From: Clostridium sp. CM027
GTDB lineage: Bacteria > Bacillota > Clostridia > Clostridiales > Clostridiaceae
Reading direction: 5' to 3'
Length of the DNA stretch: 64,000 bases
Assembly (NCBI RefSeq): GCF_024730565.1
Contig: NZ_CP077725.1
Coordinates: 186,001 to 250,000, forward strand
Part shown: positions 56,536-64,000 of the stretch, one piece after another
Numbering within the stretch: the first letter of the stretch is position 1
Layout of the letters: the number at the start of each line of letters is the position of its first letter
Position numbers and translations under genes: made by a program
The notes under the pieces: generated by a model
What the model saw: the letters and a program-made list of their open reading frames with translations, nothing else
The model's database searches: none
Told to the model about the DNA's origin: nothing

Positions 56536-57990
56536 ATGGAATATATTAGTTTTGACGAGATATTAGAGGCAACTGGGGGTAAAATAGTAGTTAAAGGTGA
56601 AAGCGCCTTGCATCAAGGCGAGAAAACATTATATAATAATGTTTGCATAGATACAAGAACTATAAAAGAGACGGATATTTTTATCGCATTAAAGGGTGAA
56701 AATTTTAATGCTAATGATTTTATCGTTGAGGCTAGCAAAAAAGGAGCTTCAATTTGCATAATTGATGAAATGAAGTTTGATAAAGCGCTGCTTAATAAGA
56801 AAACAGCTGTAATTAAGGTGGTGGATACTAGAAAAGCACTACTTAATCTTGCAAAATTTTATATAAATAAGCTAGATTTAAAAGTAGTAGGAATTACCGG
56901 ATCTACAGGCAAAACGTCCACAAAGGATTTGGTTGCAGCAGTTCTTGGCGCAAAATTCAAAGTTTTTAAAACTTTGGGCAATTTTAATAATGAAATAGGG
57001 TTACCTATGATGATATTTAAGTTAGATAAAAGTTATGATGTTGCAGTCCTCGAAATGGGTATGAGTGATTTTGGAGAAATTCATAACTTATGTGAGACTT
57101 CAAAACCGAGTATTGCTATTATTACTAACATTGGAATGTCTCACATTGAAAATCTTAAAACTAGAGAAAATATATTAAAAGCTAAAATGGAGATAACAGA
57201 TTTTTTTAGTAAAGACAGTATTTTAATTGTAAATTCAGATAATGATTTATTAGAAGATGTGAACACGGCAAATTATAGACTTATAAGAACAGGAATTGAT
57301 TCTGAAGCTGATTTAAAAGCATGCGATTTAAATGTAGAAGAAAATAAAATAACATTTCGCATAATGGACAAGAAAAATTTAATAGATAATATTATTGAGG
57401 TGAATATACCAGGACGGCATAATATACTAAATTCAATGCTAGCAGTAGCTTGTGCAAGGGCAATGGACATGAGTTATAATGAAATTGCTCAAGGGTTTAA
57501 AAAGTTAGAAGCTACGTCTATGCGTTTAGATATAACAAAAGGTAAAAAGTTTACTATAATTAATGACTGCTATAATGCTAGCCCAGATTCAATGATGGCC
57601 GCAATTGATGTGCTTTGCAATATTAGTGGGAATTATAAAATTGCGATTCTTGGTACTATGAGGGAACTCGGAAATAGTGCCACGCAGGCACATAAACAAG
57701 TCGGAGAATATGCAAAACGTAAAAATATTGATTTATTAATTACTTTAGGTGAGTTTAACGAAGCATATAAAGAAGGATTTAACGATATAGATAAATATAG
57801 AAGTTTTCAAACCTATAATGAGGTAGTTTCCTTTTTGGATGGAATGATCAATCAAAATGATGTTGTTTTAGTTAAAGCTTCAAGATATATGAAATTTGAG
57901 AGCATAGTTAGCAAACTAACGAATTTACATTCGTTTGTGAATCTAGATTCACATACGAATATAAATGCTAAAGAGGTGATAGAAAAATGA
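56536..57990 (+). CDS. murF: UDP-MurNAc-tripeptide:D-Ala-D-Ala ligase MurF
   Basis: A 484-residue Mur ligase that adds D-Ala-D-Ala to complete the pentapeptide. The P-loop is [13 protein letters not shown] around residues 115-127. It also shows [39 protein letters not shown] and [16 protein letters not shown]. It starts immediately after the murE stop and overlaps mraY by 4 bases, so the three genes are translationally coupled. Confidence 0.95.
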   Translation: MEYISFDEILEATGGKIVVKGESALHQGEKTLYNNVCIDTRTIKETDIFIALKGENFNANDFIVEASKKGASICIIDEMKFDKALLNKKTAVIKVVDTRKALLNLAKFYINKLDLKVVGITGSTGKTSTKDLVAAVLGAKFKVFKTLGNFNNEIGLPMMIFKLDKSYDVAVLEMGMSDFGEIHNLCETSKPSIAIITNIGMSHIENLKTRENILKAKMEITDFFSKDSILIVNSDNDLLEDVNTANYRLIRTGIDSEADLKACDLNVEENKITFRIMDKKNLIDNIIEVNIPGRHNILNSMLAVACARAMDMSYNEIAQGFKKLEATSMRLDITKGKKFTIINDCYNASPDSMMAAIDVLCNISGNYKIAILGTMRELGNSATQAHKQVGEYAKRKNIDLLITLGEFNEAYKEGFNDIDKYRSFQTYNEVVSFLDGMINQNDVVLVKASRYMKFESIVSKLTNLHSFVNLDSHTNINAKEVIEK

Positions 57991-58940
57991 GCTTAATTAT
58001 TTATTCGGTTTTAATTGCATTTTTCCTATCAATTATACTAGGGCCATTAATAATCCCTATGTTACATAAGCTTAAATTTGGTCAAAATATAAGAGCAGAA
58101 GGACCTAAAAGTCATCTGAAAAAAGCAGGGACACCTACTATGGGTGGCATAATATTTATGATTTCTACAATAATTACAATGTTAATCCTTGTTAGACATA
58201 CAAGCGCTGAAGCTAGGATTGCAGTGTATTGTTTTATAGCATTTGGATTAATAGGACTTATTGATGATTTGTTAAAAATAATACGTAAACAAAATGAAGG
58301 ACTTACATCTAAACAAAAGATGTTACTTTTGGTTGTAGTATCAGGTTTAATTGGTTATTACTCTTCACTTAAAATAGGAACGGATATAATGTTACCATTT
58401 TCTGATAGAGTTATAAAATTGGGTGTTTGGTATGTGCCTTTTATTATTGTATATTTTGCAGCAACCACAAACGCAGTTAATTTAACAGATGGATTAGATG
58501 GTCTAGCTACCTCAGTTACAATAGTAGTTATGACATTCTTTGCATTGGTTAGTAATATGATGTTTCATACGACTCTTGCGATATTCTGTGCTGCGCTTGC
58601 GGGTGCATTATTAGGGTTCTTAAAATACAATTCTTATAAAGCACAAATTTTTATGGGAGATATGGGAGCACTTGCACTTGGTGGCGCAGTAGCTGCAGTT
58701 GGTATGATACTAAAATCACCTTTTTTAGTTGCAATTGTAGGTGGCGTATATGTTATAGAGACTCTATCTGTTATTATTCAAGTTTCAGTATTTAAGGCTA
58801 CAGGTAAGAGAGTATTTAAAATGTCTCCAATTCATCACCATTTTGAATTAAGTGGATGGCACGAAACTAAGGTTGTTGCAGTATTCTCCATTGTAACAGT
58901 GATTTTTTGTTTAATTGGATTTCTATCCTTTTCCTATTAG
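57987..58940 (+). CDS. mraY: Phospho-MurNAc-pentapeptide transferase MraY
   Basis: A 317-residue membrane enzyme with about ten transmembrane helices that makes lipid I from UDP-MurNAc-pentapeptide and undecaprenyl phosphate. Conserved catalytic parts are visible: [26 protein letters not shown] (Asp pair), [25 protein letters not shown] and [15 protein letters not shown] with the His cluster. The ATG overlaps the end of murF. In many dcw clusters murD follows; here ftsW follows instead. Confidence 0.96.
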   Translation: MSLIIYSVLIAFFLSIILGPLIIPMLHKLKFGQNIRAEGPKSHLKKAGTPTMGGIIFMISTIITMLILVRHTSAEARIAVYCFIAFGLIGLIDDLLKIIRKQNEGLTSKQKMLLLVVVSGLIGYYSSLKIGTDIMLPFSDRVIKLGVWYVPFIIVYFAATTNAVNLTDGLDGLATSVTIVVMTFFALVSNMMFHTTLAIFCAALAGALLGFLKYNSYKAQIFMGDMGALALGGAVAAVGMILKSPFLVAIVGGVYVIETLSVIIQVSVFKATGKRVFKMSPIHHHFELSGWHETKVVAVFSIVTVIFCLIGFLSFSY

Positions 58941-58960
58941 TGACGTAAGGAGGATATAGT

Positions 58961-60067
58961 ATGAAAAAATACAAGGTTAAAATGGGGCAAATAGATTTTG
59001 TATTATTTGCAACCATAATGCTTCTTGTGGCAATCGGAGTGGTAATGGTTTATAGTTCTAGCTCATATTATGCGGCTTTTAAATCTAACGATCCAGAATT
59101 GTTTTTTAAAAAGCAATTTATATGGGCATGCATTGGCTGTGTTTTTATGGTTATAGCTGTTAAAAGTGATTATCATATTATAAAAAAATATACTGGAATT
59201 ATTATGTTATTTACTTTAGCATTGTTACTTGCTGTATTTGCTTTTCCAGCCATTAATGGAGCTAAAAGATGGATTCCATTGGGATTTGCAAATTTTCAAC
59301 CATCCGAAATTGCAAAATATGCTATAGTATTATATATGGCTAAAAGCTTAGATTTAAAAGGTGAAAAAGTCAAAGAATTCGTTAAAGGGGTACTTCCATA
59401 CCTATTAGTTTCGGGCTTTTATGCAGGTTTAATTTTGATAGGGAAAAACTTGAGCATTGCAGCTGTTATAATGATAGTTACTATGATCATTCTATTTGCA
59501 GTAGGGGCAAGATTTCAACATATTTTTGCTATAGGATCATCGCTGGTAGCTGCGGTTGGTGCTTTAGCAATTCTTGAACCATATAGATTGCTTAGGGTTA
59601 TGAATTTTAGAGACCCTTTTGCCGATAGTCAAGGTAATGGGTATCAATTAGTTCAATCATTGCTTGCACTTGGGTCAGGAGGGATTACTGGTTCAGGAAT
59701 TGGACAATCAAGGCAAAAATGTTTATATATACCGGAACCACATACGGATTTTATTTTCGCAATAATTGGAGAAGAATTAGGGCTAATCGGATGCGGTTTT
59801 ATAATTTTATTATTCATTATTTTTGTATGGCGTGGTATTAAAATAGCAGTTACAGCGAAAGATATGTATGGTACTATTTTAGCTATAGGGATTACATCTG
59901 TTATAGCTGTTCAAGCAATTATTAATATAGCAGTAGTTACTGGGTCAATGCCAGTAACAGGTGTGCCGCTGCCTTTTATAAGTTATGGAGGTTCAGCTCT
60001 GCTTTTCAATATGTTTGCAATGGGAATACTTTTAAATGTGTCAAGGCAAACTGTAAATAAAAATTAG
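58961..60067 (+). CDS. ftsW: SEDS-family glycosyltransferase FtsW/SpoVE
   Basis: A 368-residue polytopic SEDS protein that polymerises lipid II at the septum together with a class B PBP. It shows GVVMVYSSSSYYA in the first helix, KRWIPLGFANFQPSEIAKYA (the R-W-x-x-x-x-x-x-x-Q-P-S-E block), GIGQSRQKCLYIPEPHTDFIFA with the catalytic-region Asp, and MPVTGVPLPFISYGGS. In B. subtilis this place is held by spoVE, and the two paralogues cannot be told apart here. It is the last gene before a terminator. Confidence 0.94.
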   Translation: MKKYKVKMGQIDFVLFATIMLLVAIGVVMVYSSSSYYAAFKSNDPELFFKKQFIWACIGCVFMVIAVKSDYHIIKKYTGIIMLFTLALLLAVFAFPAINGAKRWIPLGFANFQPSEIAKYAIVLYMAKSLDLKGEKVKEFVKGVLPYLLVSGFYAGLILIGKNLSIAAVIMIVTMIILFAVGARFQHIFAIGSSLVAAVGALAILEPYRLLRVMNFRDPFADSQGNGYQLVQSLLALGSGGITGSGIGQSRQKCLYIPEPHTDFIFAIIGEELGLIGCGFIILLFIIFVWRGIKIAVTAKDMYGTILAIGITSVIAVQAIINIAVVTGSMPVTGVPLPFISYGGSALLFNMFAMGILLNVSRQTVNKN

Positions 60068-60070
60068 AAT

Positions 60071-60100
60071 AAAAGGCATGCATATGTGCATGCCTTTTTC
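60071..60100 (+). terminator. Intrinsic terminator after ftsW
   Basis: AAAAGGCATGCA (60071-60082) pairs with TGCATGCCTTTT (60087-60098) with a 4-base loop. The ftsQ group downstream therefore needs its own promoter. Confidence 0.92.
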
Positions 60101-60323
60101 TATGCTTAATATTGCAAAATATTAATTTTTTTTAAATACTGATAAATACATTGAAATTGAGATGTAAATAATTAAGTTAAGTGTTATTATATAATAGAGA
60201 CAAATTTTAGACCACATTTATGTAAATAAACTTGGTTATTCGGTATAATCTACAAATTTAGTGTGTTGTATTTTAATAAGCTAATTTGTAAAAAAATATA
60301 TATTATTGAATGCGAGGAAGTGA

Positions 60324-61142
60324 ATGACAAAAAAGAGTAATAATCTTAAAAGAGGAAATTATATTATAAAAAATAAAGAAAAATTATTACATAGAAGAAA
60401 AAGCAAAAAAAAAGTAAAGTATTTAATGTTACTAGTAATAATTATGATATCTACATTAATTACATTATGTATTAAATTACCTTATTTTAACGTTAAAACT
60501 ATTGAAATTGTAGGAAATATGAATGCTTCTAAAGTCGAAATCAATGATACTGCGAGTATTCACTTAGGGGGTAATATTTTTTCTGAAAGTTTCAACGATA
60601 GCAAGCAACAAATCATGAAAAATCCGTATATAGTAGGTGTAAAAGTTAGGAAAGACCTTCCTAATAAGATTGTAATAGAAATAGAGGAAAGAGTAGCTGT
60701 GTTTTATGGTAAATTAAACAACGCTTATTATATTCTAGATAACAAAGGTATTTTGCTTGAAAAAAGGTCGAACGTTAAAGATATGAACTTAGTGAATTTA
60801 ATTGGATTCGATTTTGAAAAGTGTGAAGTGGGCAATTTAATTGCGCCAAAAGATGATAGGAAAATAAATATTGCAGTGGAAATAACAAATATTATTAATG
60901 ATTATAGAAAGAATAAAGGCAATAATATTATAACAATGGTAGATGTAAGCAATGTATTGGATATCAAGGTTTATGCTGGGGAAATGTGTATTAAATTTGG
61001 TACAAGCGAAGACTTGAAAAACAAATTTAATAAGTCGATAAATATTATTACACAACCTCAATATAAGAGTGCAAAGGGATATGTAGATGTTAGTTCAAAA
61101 AGCAATCCAGTTGTTTTTATAGAACAAAAGGTTAAAAAATAA
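60324..61142 (+). CDS. ftsQ: Cell division protein FtsQ/DivIB
   Basis: A 272-residue bitopic protein. A very basic cytoplasmic part of about 35 residues leads to one membrane segment (residues 33-53). The POTRA domain starts LPYFNVKTIEIVGN around residues 55-68 and includes NPYIVGVKVRKDLPNKIVIEIEE in pieces typical of FtsQ (P-x-I-x-x-x-x-V-x-R-x-x-P). The FtsQ domain follows. It helps recruit and regulate FtsW and the PBP. The ATG follows GCGAGGAAGTG. It begins a new transcription unit with the DUF881 genes. Confidence 0.88.
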   Translation: MTKKSNNLKRGNYIIKNKEKLLHRRKSKKKVKYLMLLVIIMISTLITLCIKLPYFNVKTIEIVGNMNASKVEINDTASIHLGGNIFSESFNDSKQQIMKNPYIVGVKVRKDLPNKIVIEIEERVAVFYGKLNNAYYILDNKGILLEKRSNVKDMNLVNLIGFDFEKCEVGNLIAPKDDRKINIAVEITNIINDYRKNKGNNIITMVDVSNVLDIKVYAGEMCIKFGTSEDLKNKFNKSINIITQPQYKSAKGYVDVSSKSNPVVFIEQKVKK

Positions 61143-61182
61143 CAATATTTATCTCCCCCGGAGAGTAGCAAGGAGGAAGTCT

Positions 61183-61911
61183 ATGAAGAAGTTTAGATCC
61201 CAAATATCTATTGGTATAGTATGTGTATTATTAGGATTTATGATCTCTTACCAATTTAAAATGATAGGAAAACAAAATTCAGCAGCAGTAGTAGATACCA
61301 ATAAGAATACACCAGAAATTATAACTGAAAACGAGCAACTTAAAATAAGCAAAGAAGTTATGCAGAAAAAGATAGATGATTTAGATGCTAAAACGGCAAA
61401 ATATGAAAAGACGAACATGGGAGATAATGAAAAAAGTGAGTTACTATATAAAGAATTGGAAGAAACAAGAATTCTTACTGGACAAATCGAAGTAGAAGGT
61501 CAAGGTATTATAGTTTATATAGATCCTAAGAGTGACATTTTTGGTAGTAACACTGAAAATCAGCAGGCGATAAACGATGTGGATTTAGCTCATATAGTAA
61601 ATGAGTTAAATTCAGTAGGTGCTGAAGCGATTTCTATTAATGATATTAGGTTAACTACCCGGAGTGGAATAAGAAATGCTGGAAATGCAATTATTATAAA
61701 TGATGAAAGGATTTCTTATAGTAAAAGGGTCACTATTAAAGCAATTGGAGATAAAACTAGATTAGAAGGCGCTATAAAATTCCCAGGAACAATCTCACAA
61801 TTCTTGAGTAGTGCGTGTGATGTAACTACTAATACAGTAGATAAAGTTGTGATTTCTAAATATAACAAAGTATATAAATTCGAGTATGCAAGACCAGTAG
61901 AAAAGAAGTAG
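61183..61911 (+). CDS. DUF881-family division-associated protein (first copy)
   Basis: A 242-residue protein with one N-terminal membrane anchor (residues 8-26), a coiled-coil region (about 45-100) and a DUF881 domain, recognised by TGQIEVEGQGIIVYIDP, NELNSVGAEAISINDIRLT and AIGDKTRLEGAI. DUF881 genes flank sbp between ftsQ and ftsZ in many Firmicutes, and are thought to be part of the division machinery without a defined role. AGGAGG precedes the ATG, 40 bases after ftsQ. Confidence 0.9.
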   Translation: MKKFRSQISIGIVCVLLGFMISYQFKMIGKQNSAAVVDTNKNTPEIITENEQLKISKEVMQKKIDDLDAKTAKYEKTNMGDNEKSELLYKELEETRILTGQIEVEGQGIIVYIDPKSDIFGSNTENQQAINDVDLAHIVNELNSVGAEAISINDIRLTTRSGIRNAGNAIIINDERISYSKRVTIKAIGDKTRLEGAIKFPGTISQFLSSACDVTTNTVDKVVISKYNKVYKFEYARPVEKK

Positions 61912-61921
61912 AGGTGATTAA

Positions 61922-62260
61922 ATGGTTGCTTTCGTAGGGTTATTAATAGGAATTATATTAGGAGTTGTGTGGAATGTTGATATTCCAGTTGGATTTTCTC
62001 CGTATATTTCTGTAGCAATTTTTGCGTGTTTAGATTCAGTTTTTGGTGCATTAAGAGGTTCAATTTCACATAATTTTAGAGCCGATATTTTTATATCAGG
62101 GTTTTTTGGAAATGCAGTGTTAGCTGTAGCGATGGTCTATCTAGGCGATAAATTAGGAATTCCAATTTATTTAGCTGCAGTTATAGTATTTGGCGGAAGA
62201 ATATTTGAAAATTTTGCGATTATTAGGCGGCTTTTAATAGATAAAACAAAATCTCATTAA
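61922..62260 (+). CDS. sbp: Small basic protein Sbp (DUF1290)
   Basis: A 112-residue membrane protein with three to four helices that matches Sbp/DUF1290: GVVWNVDIPVGFSPYISVAI, FACLDSVFGALRG and FGGRIFENFAIIRRLLI. It is found between ftsQ and ftsZ in bacilli and clostridia; its function is unknown. It starts 10 bases after the first DUF881 gene and ends 12 before the second. GAGGTGATTAAATG serves as ribosome site and start. Confidence 0.9.
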   Translation: MVAFVGLLIGIILGVVWNVDIPVGFSPYISVAIFACLDSVFGALRGSISHNFRADIFISGFFGNAVLAVAMVYLGDKLGIPIYLAAVIVFGGRIFENFAIIRRLLIDKTKSH

Positions 62261-62272
62261 TGAGGTGATTAA

Positions 62273-62971
62273 ATGAAAAATAATGAAGCTACCGTTTTTG
62301 TTTTTATTGCTTCAATAATCCTAGGACTTCTTATTGCTATGAATATCGGATTTGAGGGGAAAAATACTGTTTTAGATGTAAAACAGTATGATGTAGCCTA
62401 CAATGAGAGAACTAAATTGTATTCTGAATTAAGCAATTTAAAAGAAGAATATTATAAAACTTATTCAAAGCTCGAAAAATATGATAGTAGCGATGAAAAA
62501 AAAGCTGAAATTACTAAAGTTATTCAAGATGAAGTTAGTAATAATAATATATTCTTAGGGAAGACTGATGTTGAAGGTCCTGGAATTGAAATTATATTAG
62601 ATGATGCTGATAATTATGTTAATAGTAATCAGTTAATTCATGATAATGATGTTATTCAAGTGATAAATGACCTCAAAAATGCAGGGGCAGAAGCAATTTC
62701 TGTTAATGGAGAAAGGATTATTTATGATAATTATGGATTTTGCGGTGGGCCTTATATCAATTTACATGGGGTTAAGATAGTAAGCCCATTTTATATCAAT
62801 GCCATAGGGAATAAAGATGTGTTGTATAATTATTTAACGCTAGACCAAACCTATATGACATTATTGAAGACTAGAAATGTTAAAGTTAATATTCTTAAGA
62901 CGGATAATGTAGAAATAGCGGCATATACGGGCTATTTTAAATATAATTATATGAATCCCACAAAAAAATAA
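62273..62971 (+). CDS. DUF881-family division-associated protein (second copy)
   Basis: A 232-residue protein with an N-terminal membrane segment (residues 7-26), a coiled-coil (about 40-85) and the DUF881 domain with GKTDVEGPGIEIILDD, NDLKNAGAEAISVNGERI and AIGNKDVLYNYL. It is a paralogue of the first copy on the other side of sbp. The pair could form a heterodimer (inference). The group ends here; in some Firmicutes ftsZ follows, but here a 137-base gap leads to ylmE. Confidence 0.9.
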   Translation: MKNNEATVFVFIASIILGLLIAMNIGFEGKNTVLDVKQYDVAYNERTKLYSELSNLKEEYYKTYSKLEKYDSSDEKKAEITKVIQDEVSNNNIFLGKTDVEGPGIEIILDDADNYVNSNQLIHDNDVIQVINDLKNAGAEAISVNGERIIYDNYGFCGGPYINLHGVKIVSPFYINAIGNKDVLYNYLTLDQTYMTLLKTRNVKVNILKTDNVEIAAYTGYFKYNYMNPTKK

Positions 62972-63108
62972 ATTGGTATAATTAAAAATAATATTAATTT
63001 ATAAAAAAATGAAGGAATTTTATGTTTAATGAAGAAATAAGTAGAAATAGGAGATGACAATTAATAATTGTTTTATGTCAGAAAGATTATTAAGGAGGGG
63101 ACGGATAG

Positions 63109-63780
63109 TTGACTATTGGGGAAGCTTATAACAAAATAAAAAGCGAGATTCCAGAAAATGTAACACTAATATGCGTTTCTAAGACTAGACAAATTGATGA
63201 AATAAAAGAAGCATACACATCTGGGGCTAGAGATTTTGGAGAGAATAAAGTACAAGAATTAATTGGAAAATATGATAGCTTAGACATTGATGCTAGATGG
63301 CACTTTATAGGACATTTACAGACAAATAAGGTGAAATATATAGTTGGAAAAGTTTATCTTATTCATTCTTTAGATAGCGTACATTTATTGCAAGAAATTG
63401 AAAAGCGTTATGCTTCTAAAAATGAAATTGCCAGGGTTTTAATTCAGATTAATATAGGAAAAGAAGCTGCAAAGACAGGTATAGCTGTTGAAGAAGTAAG
63501 TTCTATAATAAAAGTGTGTGAAGAATGTAAAAATGTGAAAATTAAAGGACTAATGGCTACAATTCCTATCGGTAACGATGAAAGTTCTAGAGGATACTTT
63601 ACCCAGATGAAAACTATATTTGATGATTTAAAAGCTTTTAAATATAAAAATGTTTCCATGGAAATCCTATCATTAGGTATGAGTAAAGATTTTCAAATTG
63701 CGTTAGAACAAGGCGCTAATATGATAAGACTTGGGGAGAAAATATTTGGTAAACGAGATTACAAGAAACTGGAGGTATAA
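63109..63780 (+). CDS. ylmE: YggS/YlmE-family PLP homeostasis protein
   Basis: A 223-residue PLP-binding protein of the PROSC/YggS family, which controls free pyridoxal phosphate. PLP Lys25 is in CVSKTR. Other motifs: GARDFGENKVQEL, WHFIGHLQTNKVKY, QINIGKEAAKTG, GLMATIP and LSLGMSKDFQIALEQGANMIRLG. The start is TTG 63109, with AAGGAGGGG at 63092-63100. In Firmicutes ylmE lies just before sepF, as here, with a 2-base gap. Confidence 0.95.
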   Translation: MTIGEAYNKIKSEIPENVTLICVSKTRQIDEIKEAYTSGARDFGENKVQELIGKYDSLDIDARWHFIGHLQTNKVKYIVGKVYLIHSLDSVHLLQEIEKRYASKNEIARVLIQINIGKEAAKTGIAVEEVSSIIKVCEECKNVKIKGLMATIPIGNDESSRGYFTQMKTIFDDLKAFKYKNVSMEILSLGMSKDFQIALEQGANMIRLGEKIFGKRDYKKLEV

Positions 63781-63782
63781 AA

Positions 63783-64000
63783 ATGTCAAGTAAAGTAATG
63801 AATAAGGTTATGGGGTTTTTAGGTATGGCAGAGGAAGAAGAGGATGAAGTTCAAGAAATGGAGAATGAAGAGGAAAATGTGGATATTGAATCATTGATGA
63901 ATGCAAACAAAAAGCAAAGTAAGGTAGTAAATATTCATACCTCGACATCTACAAAAGTAGTTATCATAAAACCAGATGATTTTGATGAAGCAACTACCAT
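63783..64000 (+). CDS. sepF: Cell division protein SepF, N-terminal part
   Basis: ATG 63783 opens a frame that is still open at the window end, giving the first 72 codons. It starts MSSKVMNKVMGFLGMAEEEE, an amphipathic membrane-binding helix followed by a long acidic linker, and then the start of the SepF fold at VVNIHTSTSTKVVIIKP. SepF bundles FtsZ and anchors it to the membrane. The place directly after ylmE supports the call. CTGGAGG lies 6 bases before the ATG. Confidence 0.92.
   Translation, partial: MSSKVMNKVMGFLGMAEEEEDEVQEMENEEENVDIESLMNANKKQSKVVNIHTSTSTKVVIIKPDDFDEATT

Overview
The window looks like a chromosomal segment of a strictly anaerobic, endospore-forming, low-GC Firmicute close to Clostridium sensu stricto. 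Reasons: very AT-rich DNA, strong AGGAGG-type ribosome binding sites with frequent GTG and TTG starts, a pyruvate:ferredoxin oxidoreductase, a flavodoxin, three alpha/beta-type small acid-soluble spore proteins, a spore-coat-type transglutaminase, a CBS-type manganese pyrophosphatase, a fused PurL of the clostridial kind, and a division/wall (dcw) cluster with the clostridial gene order. I did not try to name the species. No tRNA, rRNA, insertion sequence, prophage or CRISPR array was seen. Most genes are on the plus strand.

Layout. 1-2.7 kb: the end of a Nif3-like gene, the RNase P RNA gene, and a tandem glycine riboswitch controlling an alanine/glycine:cation symporter. 2.9-14.1 kb: purine biosynthesis, with purL as its own unit and then purE-C-F-M-N-H-D as one operon. 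Together these cover most of the PRPP-to-IMP route; purK, purB, purS and purQ are not here, and PurL carries its own glutaminase domain. 14.2-19 kb: a TauE/SafE exporter, an RDD protein, the rRNA methyltransferase RlmD, an acetyltransferase, an SGNH hydrolase and a small membrane protein. 19.2-24.1 kb: topoisomerase IV (parE, parC). 24.2-27.8 kb: GtrA-like protein, M16 peptidase, recJ. 28-28.9 kb: three SASP genes. 29-36.7 kb: murG (outside the dcw cluster), a beta-CASP metallohydrolase, flavodoxin, PFOR, and a DUF1292 protein with a Cys/His-rich repeat head. 36.8-41.5 kb: an accessory stretch with a HAD phosphatase, a class IV aminotransferase, two decayed gene remnants, an unknown 251-residue protein next to a transglutaminase (tgl), and a divergent membrane protein that resembles part of CbiB/CobD. 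41.6-50.4 kb: CBS-pyrophosphatase, a Ca2+-type P-ATPase, an unknown basic protein, a Lon-type protease with a ruined ATPase domain, and ychF. 50.6-64 kb: mraZ-rsmH-ftsL-PBP, then murE-murF-mraY-ftsW, then ftsQ-DUF881-sbp-DUF881, then ylmE-sepF (sepF runs off the end).

Most of the window is ordinary housekeeping. The parts most worth a second look are: the Lon-like protein that keeps the Ser-Lys protease dyad but has lost both Walker motifs; the 38-codon reading frame and hairpin in the leader of murE; the tgl neighbourhood with an orphan partner gene and two gene remnants; the CbiB-like membrane protein; the metal-binding repeat head on a DUF1292 protein; a SASP with cysteine at the usual Asn-Gly site; and a glycine at the quinolone-bridge acidic position of ParC. 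All functional assignments rest on motif recognition from memory, with no database search.
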